64,000 nt of DNA, taken from positions 3,534,001 to 3,598,000 of the forward strand of contig NZ_CP094526.1 of assembly GCF_029910095.1 (NCBI RefSeq), in the 5' to 3' direction. The translations under genes and the position numbers were made by a program. The number at the start of each line of letters is the position of its first letter. Position 1 is the first letter of the stretch. Positions 25,675 to 33,865 of the stretch are shown one piece after another. The stretch is from Bradyrhizobium sp. ISRA464 (GTDB lineage: Bacteria > Pseudomonadota > Alphaproteobacteria > Rhizobiales > Xanthobacteraceae). The notes under the pieces are model-generated. The model did not search any database and had not been told where the DNA came from. It saw only the letters and a program-made list of their open reading frames with translations.

Positions 25675-25884
25675 TCACGAATTCCGTTTCGGCGGATCAA
25701 TCAGCTCGCCGTCGCCTGACACGAACCTCATTTGATAGCCGGCCGGAAGCACCTGACCGGCTGCATCGTCCGCGACCGGGACATCAAGGACGAGCCCGGA
25801 TATCAACGCATGTTCCCAGGCTTCCTTTTCGGTCGGAAAGGCCTGGTCGATTTGGCGATCGCGATCGAACAGTGCGTAGGGCAT
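25675..25884 (-). CDS. Small hypothetical protein
   Basis: The 69-residue product begins MPYALFDRDRQIDQAFPTEK and continues EAWEHALISGLVLDVPV, then AAGQVLPAGYQMRFVS. The N-terminal part repeats a form seen in small, uncharacterised Bradyrhizobium proteins: a two-strand start with DRD, followed by a helix EAWEHA. There is no signal or membrane segment. The ATG at 25884 is chosen over the longer frame from 25977, whose added residues look non-coding. Confidence 0.65.
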   Translation of the reverse strand: MPYALFDRDRQIDQAFPTEKEAWEHALISGLVLDVPVADDAAGQVLPAGYQMRFVSGDGELIDPPKRNS

Positions 25885-26062
25885 CCTGTTTCTTCCCGAG
25901 CATGAACACCGATCAAAGGAGGTGTCGCAGGTCCCATGCAACATCACGAAAACGCTTGTCGCGTGGAGGCGTTCCAACGCCCGCGGCTGACATCGATATC
26001 CTGTCGCGCTCTCTGCTCGTATCGGGTTTGCACGATCGCGCCGCGTTCAGGCGCGATCGTCT

Positions 26063-26884
26063 CTAGGGCGCGGCGTGCAGGTTTTTCGTCAGCCGGAGAA
26101 GGGTGGGCCGATAGGGCGGGTGAGGGTCGTCGTCATCGGGGATGGCGCAATAGCCGAGCTCTTGCTGGATGCGCTGGATCTCGATGACGCGATCGTTCAA
26201 CCGCTGCAAATGCTCGAGCGACCTAGCCCTCCAGTAGCGGAAGGTATCATGCGAGGTGGGCACGAAGGCCGTGCCGAACAGCGTCGGATCGGGAACGACG
26301 GTTCGCCCGAGCAGGAGAAATCTGTCGGAACCTACGATGACGAGCGTGGCATAGCGGCGGCTTCCGCCTACCCTGATTCCGTCGAGGGACAATTCGCAGA
26401 GCTTGCTGAAATACGGCTCCTCTTGCCACCGGTCGGGACAATCGAGATCGACCTGCACGTTGAGTGCGTCCAAGCCGAAATGCGGCACAATGCCTGATTT
26501 TTCGGGAAACCAGTCGTCATCGAGATGACCCTGCAGCCAGGCACAACTGAACGACCGGCACTGCCGGGGACGCTGTGCATAGATATCGCATCCTCCGCCG
26601 GCCATGATGTGCTTGCAGGACTGGTTGACCGGTTTGCCGATATCGGTCACTTCAAGCACCTTGCAGCAGAGGGTGCAGGACCCGCACTCCCGGACGGTCG
26701 GTGTCACCGGTATGCCGAGGGCCCAGCAGCCCTGACTCTCGCGGAAGACCAGGTTCTGCTTCTCCAGTGCGTTCAACGCACGCTCGACCTTAAGCCGGGA
26801 TAATCCGGTCGCGTCGACAATACCCTTCGTCGTCGCCGCGCCACTCTCGATCGCACGCACGACGACCAACGTCACTTGATCCAT
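26063..26884 (-). CDS. Winged-helix domain fused to a YkgJ-family cysteine cluster
   Basis: The 273-residue protein begins with a helix-turn-helix domain (about 1-70; GAATTKGIVDATGLSRLKVERALNALEKQNLV). The centre carries the cysteine cluster of the YkgJ/Fe-S or zinc-binding family: CGSCTLCCKV, then NQSCKH, GGCDIY, RPRQCRSFSCAW. The family typically uses eight or so cysteines to bind a metal. The C-terminal 100 residues are conserved-looking but unassigned. A metal- or redox-sensing regulator is plausible (inference). The ATG at 26884 lies at the start of the helix-turn-helix; a longer frame from 27061 is not supported. Confidence 0.8.
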   Translation of the reverse strand: MDQVTLVVVRAIESGAATTKGIVDATGLSRLKVERALNALEKQNLVFRESQGCWALGIPVTPTVRECGSCTLCCKVLEVTDIGKPVNQSCKHIMAGGGCDIYAQRPRQCRSFSCAWLQGHLDDDWFPEKSGIVPHFGLDALNVQVDLDCPDRWQEEPYFSKLCELSLDGIRVGGSRRYATLVIVGSDRFLLLGRTVVPDPTLFGTAFVPTSHDTFRYWRARSLEHLQRLNDRVIEIQRIQQELGYCAIPDDDDPHPPYRPTLLRLTKNLHAAP

Positions 26885-27133
26885 TCTTCTTGCCGGCTGT
26901 CTGTTGTGCCTGGTTTGTTGGGCGCCAACATCAGCGGCGATCAATCGCCGATATGCTGGCATCCGACTCGTCGCGGCCGAGGGCCGCGCGATTACATCAT
27001 AGACTATCCGCGAGAGCAGGACGCCGCACCGCCTAAACCTGCATGGCTTCCTTGAAGACAAATCGTCGTGAATGGCACGAGTCAGCTACTCCGGAGGCTT
27101 CCAACTTCGGAATCTCTGCGCAATGCGAGCGGC

Positions 27134-28501
27134 TTACCGCTCCCGGAATGCCCGTGTCATGCTGTCTTCAAGCGGCTTTGCGATGTACTGAAGGAAAGTC
27201 CGCTCCGTGGTCTTGATGAAGACCTCTGCCGGCATTCCGGGCGTCGGGCGGAAATTCGGCAGCTTCGCAGCTTCTGCCGCATTCAAGCGGACCCTCACGA
27301 CGTAGACGTCCGTAGGACCCACTTGCATGGACTTGTGCTCATCCGGCAGGGAATCCGCCGAAAGATAGATGACATCGCCGCTGATCATCGGTGTGACGCG
27401 CTGGCTGAGCGCGGTGAGCCGTACCATCGCATGCTGACCCCGCCTCACGCTATCGATATCCTGCGGCCTCACGCGCGCCTCGATGATGAGTTCAGCGTTG
27501 AGCGGCAGGATCTCCATGATCGGCTTGCCAGGTTCCACGACTCCTCCTTCGGTGTGATACCGCATCTTGACCACGATACCTTCAACCGGAGCTACTATGT
27601 TCACTCGATCGAGCACCGCCTGGGCACTAAGAACCCGCTCGTTGACGTCTGCAAGCTCGCCACGGACGTCGCGCAACTGATCGACCGCCTTCTTCACCGC
27701 GTCCCTTCGTAATCCGGTGATTTGCTCCTGGGAACGGGCGATGCGTTCCTTGGCGTCACCAATGTCGGCCATGATTCGCCCAACTTCACCTTCGAGGTTC
27801 ACTTTGGTCCGTTGCAACAGCAGGAGATCCGGCTTCTTCACCAGACCGGATTGGAGAAGATACTGTTTCGTGTCGATATCCTCATCGAGCAGGTGCATCT
27901 GACGCTTGACACTGTCGAGTTGCACTTTCGAACCTTCGATGCGCTCTTCGATCGCCTTGATGCTCGCCTCGACTGCGGCGATATCGCTCTTCAGATTGTT
28001 GCGGCGGGCAACAAGCGTCATGCGTTGAGTATTCAGAATCTCCAGGATTTCCGGATCGCTCGCCTTTTCAGTCAAGTCGTGTGGAAAGCTGACCGCGTCC
28101 TGCTCGTGGATTTCGGCCTGCAAGCGAGTGTCCTCTGCAATGAGGCGGCTCTGTCGGATCTGCAGCCGTCGCAGTTCAGCCTTAGGCGTTGTGGGATCCA
28201 GCTCCATCAATGTCTGGCCGGCCTGGACAACGTTTCCTTCCCGCACGGCAATCTTCCGGATGACGCCTCCCTCGAGATGTTGGATCGTCTTGTTTTCACC
28301 TGTCGCGACGAACACGCCTGAGGCAACCACCGCACCGGCGATCGGGGCCGTGGTGCCCCACACGCCAAAGCCCATGACGGTGGACGCGATGATCAGGATC
28401 CCGCCGAGCGTGGCTGCCTTCGTAGAGCGCGGAAGATCCGCATCCCAGGATGGCCGTTCCTGGACCCGTTTTCGCCTGACTGCCTCAATGAGGAACTTCA
28501 T
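27134..28501 (-). CDS. HlyD-family periplasmic adaptor of type I secretion system
   Basis: The 455-residue membrane-fusion protein links the ABC exporter to an outer-membrane channel. An N-terminal transmembrane helix (TLGGILIIASTVMGFGVWG) precedes a lipoyl-like half (HLEGGVIRKIAVREGNVVQAGQTLMELD), a long periplasmic coiled coil (about 100-290) and the beta-barrel half (IVAPVEGIVVKMRYHTEGGVV, GKPIMEILPLN). This is the PrtE/HlyD type. It starts 30 bp after the ABC gene. No TolC-type gene is adjacent, so a channel encoded elsewhere is expected. Confidence 0.95.
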   Translation of the reverse strand: MKFLIEAVRRKRVQERPSWDADLPRSTKAATLGGILIIASTVMGFGVWGTTAPIAGAVVASGVFVATGENKTIQHLEGGVIRKIAVREGNVVQAGQTLMELDPTTPKAELRRLQIRQSRLIAEDTRLQAEIHEQDAVSFPHDLTEKASDPEILEILNTQRMTLVARRNNLKSDIAAVEASIKAIEERIEGSKVQLDSVKRQMHLLDEDIDTKQYLLQSGLVKKPDLLLLQRTKVNLEGEVGRIMADIGDAKERIARSQEQITGLRRDAVKKAVDQLRDVRGELADVNERVLSAQAVLDRVNIVAPVEGIVVKMRYHTEGGVVEPGKPIMEILPLNAELIIEARVRPQDIDSVRRGQHAMVRLTALSQRVTPMISGDVIYLSADSLPDEHKSMQVGPTDVYVVRVRLNAAEAAKLPNFRPTPGMPAEVFIKTTERTFLQYIAKPLEDSMTRAFRER

Positions 28502-28531
28502 GGATAAGCCCCTGGATACACTGTACGCGCT

Positions 28532-30655
28532 TCACGCATCGAGGATCGGCGCGCCGCCCGGAGATGGCCCGCCGCCGCTCGGCGGCTTGCGGCCGGAAAG
28601 GAGATGGATCATTTCATCTCGCGCTCCGAACGCCTGCACTGATCCATTCTGCAGGATCATGATCCTGTCGACGCTCTGCAGCAGCGCGGGGCGCTGCGTG
28701 ACCGCCACGATGGTCGTGCCTTTTTGCTTGGCCCGCATCAGCGCCTTGGCCAGCGCCAGTTCTCCACTTGTATCGAGATTGGCATTCGGTTCGTCCAGCA
28801 CGACGAGGCGTGGGCTACCGTAGAACGCGCGAGCCAGTCCGATCCGCTGCCGCTGGCCTCCCGACAGGGGGCTGCCATCCATGCCGATGACGGTCTCGTA
28901 TCCTTGAGGAAACTCAGCAATCATCTCGTGCACATCAGCGGTTTCCGCAGCATCGAAAATGTCCGCGTCGCGTGCATCCTCCCGCATGCGCGCGATATTG
29001 GCTTTGATAGACGCAGGAAAGAGCTGAACGTCCTGCGGCAGGTAGCCGACGCATTCCCCGAACTGGCGAGGATCCCAGTTACGCAGATCCATCAGGTCGA
29101 GCCTTACGTTGCCGGCGGTGGGGATGATGGAGCCGACGAGCATCCTAGCGAGCATGGTCTTGCCGGTGCCGGACGGACCGACAATCGCGAGGGATTCGCC
29201 GGGATCGAGCTGAAAGCTCACGCCGTTCAGGATCACCTTCTTCGTGGGCGGCGGGACGTAGAGAATGCGCTCGACGCTGAGACGCCCTTCCGGCCTCGGC
29301 AACCGCAGCCGACGCAGGTTGAGCGGGGTATTTTGCAGAAGCGTCTTGATGCGCTGATAGGCGGACCGCGCGTGAACGTAGCTCCGCCATCCCTCGATCG
29401 TGCCTTCAAGCGGAGCAAGCGCGCGGCTGGACACAATGGAGGCGGCAATGATCATGCCACCGGTGAGGTGCGCCTCGAGCGCGAGGACCGCACCCCAGCC
29501 GAGGATCGAGATCTGCGTCCCCAACCTCAGGAATTTGGAGAGGCCGGTCATGAGGATGTTGCGATCCTGAGCGATCACCTGCGCTTTGAGGGACTCTACC
29601 GTCTCTTGGCCCCACACTCGAACGCCCTCGGGAATCATGCCCATGGCGTTTATGACCTGCGCGTTGCGCGCCATGGCTTCGGCCTGAAGGTTGGCGCGGG
29701 TTACGAAGGCACTCGCTCGGGTAAACGGATCGGCGGTGACGTGCTGGTTCAGCAAGGCGAGCCCGGTCAGGCCAAGACCAGCTACGGTGACGATCAATCC
29801 AAGCTGCGGGTGAATGAGGAACACCACGATCAAATAGATGGGCGCAATCGGCGCATCGAACATTGTCAGCAAGACCGGTCCGGTCATGAAGGACCGAAGC
29901 TGCTGCAGGTCGGCAAGTGTCTGGAATTCGCGGCTTGAGCCACTCTGTGCCGCCTTCGCCGCCGCACTGAGCACAGGACCGCCAAGCCGCGCCTCGGTAT
30001 CAACGGCAACGCGCATGAGAATGAAACGACGCATCATGTCCATGAGCACATGTGCTGCGATCGCAAATATAACGATTGTCGTGAGCATGATCAGGGTGTC
30101 GATGCTCCGGCTCGTCAGAACGCGATCGGACATGTTGAAAAGATAGATTGGAATCGACAGCGCCAGCAGGTTGACGACAAATGAGAAGATTCCAATCGTC
30201 AGAAAATTTCGCTTGATCGACGCGAGTCCCTTGGAAAGAGTTTCCCGGTATTCGTCGCCTCCCGTGGCCTTCTGCAATGGCGACGATCCGCCGCCACCGC
30301 CTCCGCCGCTCCTCGTTCCGCCGCCGTTCGATCCGCCTGAATTTGATACTTTGCGTTCTTCCCCCGCAGCATTGACCGCCACGCCCGATTCTCCCCCCTT
30401 CGCCAGCGGAGGACTCGCCTGCGGGTCTTTCGAGTGTACCTGCGGATGCCTTGTCTCGGCCAGCTGACTGACTGCCGGGCCGGAAGCCGCTATGTCTGCA
30501 CGGTTTGAGGTCCGGACCTCACCCAGTTCGTCAGGAGCGGCGACAGCATCATGGCGGGCGGCTCTCGGATCGAACCTCAAGACGTTGGGCGCTCGCGCGT
30601 TCTCGCCGGTCCGCGCGGTGTCCGATGAACTTCCTATGCCCCATTTGTCCATCAC
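28532..30655 (-). CDS. Type I secretion ABC transporter/permease (PrtD-like) with long N-terminal extension
   Basis: The 707-residue protein energises export. Residues from about 147 form the six-helix ABC membrane domain (IGIFSFVVNLLALSIPIYLFN). The ATPase domain has Walker A GPSGTGKT, signature LSGGQRQRIGLARA and Walker B LVVLDEPNANLD, all intact. No C39 peptidase precedes it. Unlike usual PrtD proteins (about 570-600 aa), residues 1-130 form a low-complexity extension ending in Gly/Ser runs (NSGGSNGGGTRSGGGG). It starts 26 bp after the 658-residue candidate substrate gene and so is in one transcript with it. Confidence 0.94.
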   Translation of the reverse strand: MMDKWGIGSSSDTARTGENARAPNVLRFDPRAARHDAVAAPDELGEVRTSNRADIAASGPAVSQLAETRHPQVHSKDPQASPPLAKGGESGVAVNAAGEERKVSNSGGSNGGGTRSGGGGGGGSSPLQKATGGDEYRETLSKGLASIKRNFLTIGIFSFVVNLLALSIPIYLFNMSDRVLTSRSIDTLIMLTTIVIFAIAAHVLMDMMRRFILMRVAVDTEARLGGPVLSAAAKAAQSGSSREFQTLADLQQLRSFMTGPVLLTMFDAPIAPIYLIVVFLIHPQLGLIVTVAGLGLTGLALLNQHVTADPFTRASAFVTRANLQAEAMARNAQVINAMGMIPEGVRVWGQETVESLKAQVIAQDRNILMTGLSKFLRLGTQISILGWGAVLALEAHLTGGMIIAASIVSSRALAPLEGTIEGWRSYVHARSAYQRIKTLLQNTPLNLRRLRLPRPEGRLSVERILYVPPPTKKVILNGVSFQLDPGESLAIVGPSGTGKTMLARMLVGSIIPTAGNVRLDLMDLRNWDPRQFGECVGYLPQDVQLFPASIKANIARMREDARDADIFDAAETADVHEMIAEFPQGYETVIGMDGSPLSGGQRQRIGLARAFYGSPRLVVLDEPNANLDTSGELALAKALMRAKQKGTTIVAVTQRPALLQSVDRIMILQNGSVQAFGARDEMIHLLSGRKPPSGGGPSPGGAPILDA

Positions 30656-30681
30656 ACGGCCCTTCCGCCTGCGCTCATTTG

Positions 30682-32658
30682 CTAGTGCATCATGTGTGAC
30701 ATCGGATCATCGTGAGTTACCGTGGTCGTCACGTGAACGACGGGATGCGGAGTCGGATCCACGATTTTCGTGTCGTTGAGGAATGCGACGATCTCCGGAG
30801 CAAGCGCTTGAGGATCGTTCCAGTGACCACCGTTTCCACCGGAGCTTGCGCCCTGGGGGAGCATGTTGGCCTGGATCAGCACGGAGTCGGAGTAGACATG
30901 CCCACCCACAAAGGTTTGATCGGGCTCCGCGCAGACGATCGACGCCAGGTTGAGCGTCAGATCGTGACCTGCGATGACCGACTGCTCCGCTGGGCCATCG
31001 CCTATGAGTGGATTTCCTGGCGTGGGCGACGACATGTCCTGCAGAACGTAGTTGCTGTTCTGTAGAAGGTTGGTTTGCCAGATTGCGTTGACATCGTAAT
31101 AATCACCAGTCACGTACAAGACGTGAAGCGTTCCGCCGTAACCGTGAATCAGAGATGCCAGCGATGGATCCATGCCGGTCTGGCCATTTTCGATCTCGTT
31201 GACGATCTGCTGAAGGCCGCCATTGAGCGGATTGAAATCCTGACCTCCGTATGCGTCGATCGTCGCCGCATTGATGAGCTGGTTTCCTCCGAGGCTGATC
31301 GACTGCCCACCCAGTCCGCCGGCGCCACCCGCGCTATGCACGGAGTGGATGATGTCGTTATTCACCAGGATATTGTACTGATAGATCATGTTGGCGGAGT
31401 GGTACGATCCGCCCACGATGATCATGTCGTACTTGAAGTCACCATTCGTGAGCTGAGCCAGATTCATCAGCTGGTTCTCGCCAGCCACAGCGTCGTAGTG
31501 CGTATCCGAGCTCTTCTGCTCGACGACATCGTTGTTGGAGAGGTAGTTGATCTGCGTCAGCGTGTGGACCTGGTAGTAATTTCCATGGACGACATCGATG
31601 TCCCACGTGGCGCTCGGCGCTCCTGGAGATCCGGCATAAACTGATGCGTGCTGGACAAACCCGGCCGCATTCGTCGTCTCGTCAGGCGTGAAATTGACGG
31701 AGCTGGGTGCTCCCGAGCTCCCGCTCGTTTCGACATGATCGTTGTTTGCACAGGCGTTGACCTGGAAGATCGCATTCGTGGTGTACTGGTTTCCCAGCAC
31801 GATCATTGTCTTGCAGGCGCTTCCCATATCAACGATCTGCGCGGCATTGGTCAGGTGATTGTCGCCGACATCGGCCCATTGTCCGAGGCTATGGCCGGTG
31901 TCCGCGGGCTTGTTGTCGAAAGGCGATGACAGATTCTGATGAAGCGCATCCGGCTCCGTTGCGTCGGGCTGCCCGTTCAATTGGTACCCGTCCTTCACGG
32001 ACGGGGGATTGCCTGAACCACCATGGCTGTTGTTCCAGTCTTGGTCGATCGCGCCGAGTGACGAAACGATCGCGGACGTGTCGTGCGGAAGCTTCCAGGA
32101 CTCCGGAACGGCATCACTGACTTGGTGGATCATCGTACCAAGCAGTTGATCCGAAACCTGGATGAGGTGGTTCATGATCGGGGGATAGGTGGTTCCGATC
32201 AGGGCGCTGTCGTCATTGAAAAGCGCGTTGACCTGATGGATCTCGATCTCGCTTTGCTCGCCACCGGCGTGATACACAACCTTGACTTCGAAGCTGGCAC
32301 CGCCACCACCGCCGCCTCCACCACCGCCGAAGAATGGCGGCGACGGCGGGAGGGGCCGATCCGGTTCGTCGGGGACGTCGCCGTGAGGCCAGCTCATTTT
32401 TGGCAGATGTGACTGCGGCGCACGGTGGAATTGGTCGATATCGTCCGGCAGGTTTCCTGGAGGTGCCACGGCGGCCGTCTGAAGATCGTCGAAGCTCAGT
32501 GGGTCACTATTCTGGGGCGGGCGTGGCGGATCGTCCGCGTCGGCGGCGCGCGCGCCGGGACCCCCGTCAAGTTGCGGGCGATCGCGCGCGATGTCATCGA
32601 AGAGATGAAGGTAACCGGCAAAATAAGAGATTGCTTCCGTCAAGCCGCCCGGAATCAT
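30682..32658 (-). CDS. Repeat-containing candidate type I secretion substrate (658 aa)
   Basis: I do not recognise a named family. Residues 1-100 are Pro/Asp-rich, with ten consecutive glycines at 111-120. From about 130 to 602, a diverged unit recurs: a G-x-N-x-L-x-N-A-A start (GDNHLTNAAQIVD, GENQLMNLAQLTN, GGNQLINAATIDA) followed by a V-x-G-x-Y-x-x-N-x-I-x-Q-x-N-x-L-x-N-N-D segment (GNQYTTNAIFQVNACANND, GGSYHSANMIYQYNILVNND, GDYYDVNAIWQTNLLQNSN). There is no signal peptide and no RTX nonapeptide GGxGxD. The C-terminus is His/Asp-rich (THDDPMSHMMH). Its place directly before ABC and HlyD genes suggests a cargo protein, probably a beta-solenoid or filament subunit (inference). Confidence 0.8.
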   Translation of the reverse strand: MIPGGLTEAISYFAGYLHLFDDIARDRPQLDGGPGARAADADDPPRPPQNSDPLSFDDLQTAAVAPPGNLPDDIDQFHRAPQSHLPKMSWPHGDVPDEPDRPLPPSPPFFGGGGGGGGGGASFEVKVVYHAGGEQSEIEIHQVNALFNDDSALIGTTYPPIMNHLIQVSDQLLGTMIHQVSDAVPESWKLPHDTSAIVSSLGAIDQDWNNSHGGSGNPPSVKDGYQLNGQPDATEPDALHQNLSSPFDNKPADTGHSLGQWADVGDNHLTNAAQIVDMGSACKTMIVLGNQYTTNAIFQVNACANNDHVETSGSSGAPSSVNFTPDETTNAAGFVQHASVYAGSPGAPSATWDIDVVHGNYYQVHTLTQINYLSNNDVVEQKSSDTHYDAVAGENQLMNLAQLTNGDFKYDMIIVGGSYHSANMIYQYNILVNNDIIHSVHSAGGAGGLGGQSISLGGNQLINAATIDAYGGQDFNPLNGGLQQIVNEIENGQTGMDPSLASLIHGYGGTLHVLYVTGDYYDVNAIWQTNLLQNSNYVLQDMSSPTPGNPLIGDGPAEQSVIAGHDLTLNLASIVCAEPDQTFVGGHVYSDSVLIQANMLPQGASSGGNGGHWNDPQALAPEIVAFLNDTKIVDPTPHPVVHVTTTVTHDDPMSHMMH

Positions 32659-32730
32659 TGTCGATCTCCACTCACAGATCGAGTCTCTGCGAGCTCAAGC
32701 GTCGCAATATGAATTGCTGCCAAAATGGAG

Positions 32731-32761
32731 CGGCCCGCGCGGGTCGAATCCGCGCGGGCCG
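32731..32761 (-). terminator. GC-rich intergenic hairpin between the two candidate substrates
   Basis: A perfect 12-bp stem (CGGCCCGCGCGG and CCGCGCGGGCCG) with a 7-base loop follows the stop of the 272-residue gene by 10 bp on the minus strand. After it comes a short TTTT within CTCCATTTTGG. This may be a partial terminator or a 3' stabilising stem, letting the first gene be expressed more highly than the rest of the operon. Confidence 0.6.
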
Positions 32762-32770
32762 AGGAGATGA

Positions 32771-33589
32771 TCAATGATGCAGGCCTGTGTCGTGCGAGTC
32801 GTGCAGGTCGGACCCTGCCACTTGCATCGTCAGGCTGTTGAACTGGATGTTGGCGCCCAGCGTGATCGTCTGTGTGAAGGCAGACTGCGTCAGGGCGGCG
32901 TCGGCATGAGAGGTGATGCCGCTGGCAGACGTGCCGGCGACGTCGCCGACATGGCTGTGGTCGAGATTGGAATCGCCGCCAAGAGCCTTGGCATCCATGC
33001 TGAACCCGTCGCCGTGCTCGGTCTCGGCACCGGTGAAGGTGACATTGGCGTTGTCAACCTGCCCATTGTTCACCAGGTTGTTCACCTGATCGATGTTGAA
33101 CTGGTTGCCGTCACCGTTCAGCGTCTGGTTCACGACCTGCGGCATGATCAGCGAATCGCTGAAGTTGCCCATGTCGTGCATATCGATCACCGGCGAGCTC
33201 AAGCCGGTTGCATGCAGATCGAGGTCGACCTTGACGTTGACGTCGACGTTGGAATCGACATGGTTCTCGACGTTGTTATTGACCGCGTTGTCGACCTTGT
33301 TGTGGACGTCGTTGTCGTTGTGGTCGAAGTTGCCGTTGGCATTCAGGTTACCGTTGCCGTTCCAGTTGCCGTTGCCATTCCAGTTGCCATTCGCGTTGTC
33401 GTTGTCGCTGGAATTGTCGCTGGAATTGTAAAGCGCCTGCGAGGCGGTCTGCGTCTCGTGCTGGCCCTGACCTTGACCTTGGCCCTGACCTTGACCCTGG
33501 CCCTGCAGATTCAACTGGCCCTGACCCTGACCCTGCAAGTTCAGCTGGCCCTGAGCTTGACCCTGAAGCTGGCCCTGTTTCTTGGACAT
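32771..33589 (-). CDS. Gln/Gly- and Asn-rich low-complexity candidate secretion substrate (272 aa)
   Basis: The protein is unusual in composition. Residues 5-43 are a run of G-Q dipeptides and LNLQG repeats. Residues 60-110 are Asn/Asp/Gly-rich (NGNWNGNGNWNGNGN, HNDNDVHNKVDN). Alternating V-D-x-N strands follow (VDSNVDVNVKVDLDL), then a more ordered part (VNQTLNGDGNQFNIDQVNNL). The end (LTQSAFTQTITLGANIQF, then SDLHDSHDTGLHH) is His/Asp-rich like the end of the 658-residue protein. No signal peptide, membrane helix or RTX repeat is seen. AGGAG precedes the ATG but lies in a hairpin. It may form fibres or a matrix (inference). It is the first gene of the operon. Confidence 0.75.
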   Translation of the reverse strand: MSKKQGQLQGQAQGQLNLQGQGQGQLNLQGQGQGQGQGQGQGQHETQTASQALYNSSDNSSDNDNANGNWNGNGNWNGNGNLNANGNFDHNDNDVHNKVDNAVNNNVENHVDSNVDVNVKVDLDLHATGLSSPVIDMHDMGNFSDSLIMPQVVNQTLNGDGNQFNIDQVNNLVNNGQVDNANVTFTGAETEHGDGFSMDAKALGGDSNLDHSHVGDVAGTSASGITSHADAALTQSAFTQTITLGANIQFNSLTMQVAGSDLHDSHDTGLHH

Positions 33590-33591
33590 GA

Positions 33592-33618
33592 GATACTCCT
33601 GTTTGGGTTTGGAGTATC
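33592..33618 (-). promoter_or_regulatory. Hairpin that sequesters the ribosome binding site of the 272-aa gene
   Basis: On the transcript, GATACTCC and GGAGTATC form a perfect 8-bp stem around an 11-base loop. The 3' arm contains the Shine-Dalgarno AGGAG (with one loop base), only two bases before the ATG-proximal TC. Translation of the first substrate would be low when the hairpin is closed. A small RNA, an RNA-binding protein such as a CsrA- or Hfq-linked factor, or temperature could open it. Confidence 0.65.
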
Positions 33619-33705
33619 GTCAACGTTTGCGGCCGCTGATCTTCTGCGTCTGCGACCCCTCACGTCTTTCGATACTGCTTTGCGTTGAGCCGGTTCTCCC
33701 GACTA

Positions 33706-33759
33706 CGGACATCGCCTGATGTCCGCACAGGCAGCATCGTCGAAGACCTGGAGGTCTTC
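33706..33759. other. Two adjacent perfect hairpins upstream of the secretion operon
   Basis: CGGACATC-GCCT-GATGTCCG (33706-33725) and GAAGACCT-GG-AGGTCTTC (33742-33759) are both 8-bp perfect stems within the 276-bp gap between the end of the 184-residue gene and the start of the secretion operon. They could belong to the operon's 5' leader, terminate the upstream gene, or form a small RNA. A 52-codon frame (33703-33861, minus) runs through them but has no ribosome site. Confidence 0.5.
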
Positions 33760-33865
33760 AAATGCCTTTCCGGAGTAGTGGGCGTGGTCCGAGGGGTGGA
33801 GTTCTTCTCCGAAGGAGGTAAGCTTCGACGGGGAGGCTACTACCTTTGAGGTATCGCTCATGCCG

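Noticed and set aside
33348..33589. The GQ/NG repeat DNA as a CRISPR array or tandem repeat only
   Set aside because: There are no regular spacers; the repeats keep a reading frame with a good start and ribosome site.
33703..33861. 52-codon minus-strand frame upstream of the secretion operon
   Set aside because: It runs through two perfect hairpins and has no ribosome binding site; the hairpins explain the region better.
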